A stretch of 8,481 nt of DNA from Rubritepida sp. Its GTDB lineage: Bacteria > Pseudomonadota > Alphaproteobacteria > Acetobacterales > Acetobacteraceae. The stretch lies in assembly GCA_022843345.1 (NCBI GenBank), contig JALHNW010000059.1, positions 1-8,481 on the forward strand, written 5' to 3'. This document shows positions 7,624 through 8,481 of the stretch, one piece after another (positions within the stretch are counted from its first letter, which is position 1; every line of letters starts with the position of its first letter). A program made the translations under genes and the position numbers. The notes under the pieces were generated by a model. The model saw only the letters and a program-made list of their open reading frames with translations, did no database searches and had not been told where the DNA came from.

Positions 7624-8280
7624 GTGAACGTCCTTGCCCCTCCACCCCCGCGCCTGTCCATCGAGGTCGTCTTCGACTTCGTCTGCCCCTGGTGCCACCT
7701 GGGCATCGCGCGCCTGCTGCGCGTGCTGCGCGAGCGGCCGTGGCTGAGCGCGGACCTGCATTGGCGCCCCTTCCTGCTCAACCCCGACATCGCCGCCGGC
7801 GGGGCCTCGCGCCAGGACTGGCTGACGCGCAAGTTCGGCGGGGAGGAGCGGGCCCGGCGCCTGCACGGCGCCATCGCGGAGCTGGGCGCCGCGGAGGGCA
7901 TCGCCTTCCGCTTCGACCTCCTGCGCCGGGTCCCCGCCTCCCTGGCCGCGCACCGCCTGCTGCGCTGGGCCTCGCGCCAGGGGCCGGCCGACTCGCTGGT
8001 CACGGCAATCTTCCGCGCCCACTTCACCGAGGGCGCCGACATCGGCCAGCACGCCACCCTGGCCGCCATTGCCGCCGCGGAGGGGCTGGACGGCGAAGCC
8101 GCGCGCCGCTTCCTCGGGGGCACTGGCGAGGCCGAATGGGTGCACCTGGAGAACCTGCGCGCCCACCGCCTGGGCATCAACGGCGTGCCTTGCTTCCTGG
8201 TGGACGGCCAGCACGCCATCGCCGGCGCGCAGGAGCCCGAGGTGCTGGAGCGGCTGATCGAGGTCGCGCTGACCCGCTAG
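7624..8280 (+). CDS. DsbA family oxidoreductase, FrnE-like (cytoplasmic)
   Basis: Thioredoxin-fold protein of the DsbA/2-hydroxychromene-2-carboxylate isomerase superfamily, 218 aa, close to the FrnE-type length. After strand IEVVFDFV (13-20) comes the active-site CPWC (21-24) with HLG, then the helical insertion (about 65-170) and the closing thioredoxin half with GINGVPCFLVDG (184-195). There Pro189 is the cis-proline and AIAGAQEPEVL (198-208) is the typical FrnE tail. CPWC favours a dithiol oxidase/isomerase over the serine-based isomerases of naphthalene breakdown. Cys190, directly after the cis-proline, is a third cysteine near the active site. No signal peptide is present, so cytoplasmic action is expected. 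The start is GTG at 7624; no other plausible in-frame start lies in the gap, and no Shine-Dalgarno is visible. Its TAG stop overlaps that of the convergent regulator. The natural substrate is unknown. Confidence 0.9.
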   Translation: MNVLAPPPPRLSIEVVFDFVCPWCHLGIARLLRVLRERPWLSADLHWRPFLLNPDIAAGGASRQDWLTRKFGGEERARRLHGAIAELGAAEGIAFRFDLLRRVPASLAAHRLLRWASRQGPADSLVTAIFRAHFTEGADIGQHATLAAIAAAEGLDGEAARRFLGGTGEAEWVHLENLRAHRLGINGVPCFLVDGQHAIAGAQEPEVLERLIEVALTR

Positions 8281-8481
8281 CCGAACCAGTCCGGGTGCCG
8301 CGCCCGAAGCGCCTCGGCCTGCGCGAAGGTGCCCGACAGGTGCGCGCGCAACACGCGCTCCGCCTCCACCCCGTCGCCCGCCTCCAGCGCGGCCAGCAGC
8401 GCCGCGTGCTCCGCCTTGACCCGCTGCGCCTTGCCGGGCGCGGGCAGGTGCAGGCGGCGCAGGCGGTCCAGGTCCGCCGCG
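8277..8481 (-). CDS. GntR/FadR-type transcriptional regulator, C-terminal end (FCD domain), truncated by window edge
   Basis: The last 67 codons of a minus-strand gene run from the right edge to a TAG at 8279-8277; too short to stand out as an ORF by length. The residues read as the end of an FCD ligand-binding domain: LHLPAPGKAQRVKAEHAALL, then ALEAGDGVEAERVLRAHLSG, ending ARHPDWFG. The His in AEH (visible residue 25) and the His in RAHL (residue 47) match the last two metal-ligand histidines of FCD domains, and the EH..LL.AL..GD...A......HL pattern is diagnostic. The N-terminal winged helix-turn-helix is off the window, so DNA binding is inferred from the family. Such regulators usually respond to organic acids or sugar acids. 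It converges on the thiol oxidoreductase, and nothing here shows what it controls. Confidence 0.8.
   Translation of the reverse strand, partial: AADLDRLRRLHLPAPGKAQRVKAEHAALLAALEAGDGVEAERVLRAHLSGTFAQAEALRARHPDWFG

Noticed and set aside
6507..8219. Minus-strand open frame of 570 codons spanning the AI-2E-type and FrnE-like genes
   Set aside because: It runs antisense to the FrnE-like gene and out of frame through the AI-2E-type gene, and its composition (Arg/Gly/Ala-rich) carries no motif; both underlying genes are clear in other frames.
8292..8306. Small hairpin CGGGTG/CGCCCG with a CCG loop, 12 bases after the FrnE-like stop
   Set aside because: Six pairs including one G-T, a three-base loop and no T-run after it; it lies in the coding sequence of the regulator and is the kind of structure expected by chance at this GC.
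1..8481. Search for mobile elements, CRISPR arrays, tRNAs, long repeats or defence genes
   Set aside because: No repeat-spacer pattern, transposase or integrase motif, cloverleaf sequence or flanking direct repeats were seen by eye; base composition and codon use look uniform across the window.

Overview
The window is a GC-rich, densely packed stretch of chromosome (third codon positions almost always G or C, gene gaps of 50 bp or less). It looks like an alphaproteobacterium, most plausibly an Acetobacteraceae/Roseomonas-type organism; that placement is inferred from composition and gene content, not proven. No RNA genes, CRISPR arrays, insertion sequences, prophage genes or long repeats were seen.

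Layout, left to right: (1) the 3' three quarters of a plus-strand fumarylacetoacetase gene, the last step of tyrosine/homogentisate breakdown, cut by the left edge; (2) a complete five-gene minus-strand operon for a family-5 (Dpp/Opp-type) ABC importer, transcribed right to left as binding protein (6470-4878), permease B (4876-3896), permease C (3892-2990), ATPase D (2993-1983), ATPase F (1990-968); (3) a minus-strand AI-2E/PerM-type membrane protein (7573-6521) just upstream of the binding protein; (4) a divergent plus-strand cytoplasmic DsbA/FrnE-like thiol oxidoreductase (7624-8280); (5) the C-terminal end of a minus-strand GntR/FadR-type regulator with an FCD domain, cut by the right edge.

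The importer genes are tiled: one spacer base before permease B, three before permease C, an ATGA overlap into ATPase D and an 8-bp overlap into ATPase F. This argues for one co-translated unit building one periplasmic-binding-protein-dependent importer. The substrate (di/oligopeptide or another small solute) cannot be read from sequence. Both convergent junctions overlap: the importer operon runs 20 bp into the fumarylacetoacetase gene, and the oxidoreductase and regulator end on the two strands of one CTAG.

I did not find an undescribed biological system here. The noteworthy points concern gene architecture (forced TTG start, overlapping convergent ends, a GTG start without a visible Shine-Dalgarno) and a few residue-level features.
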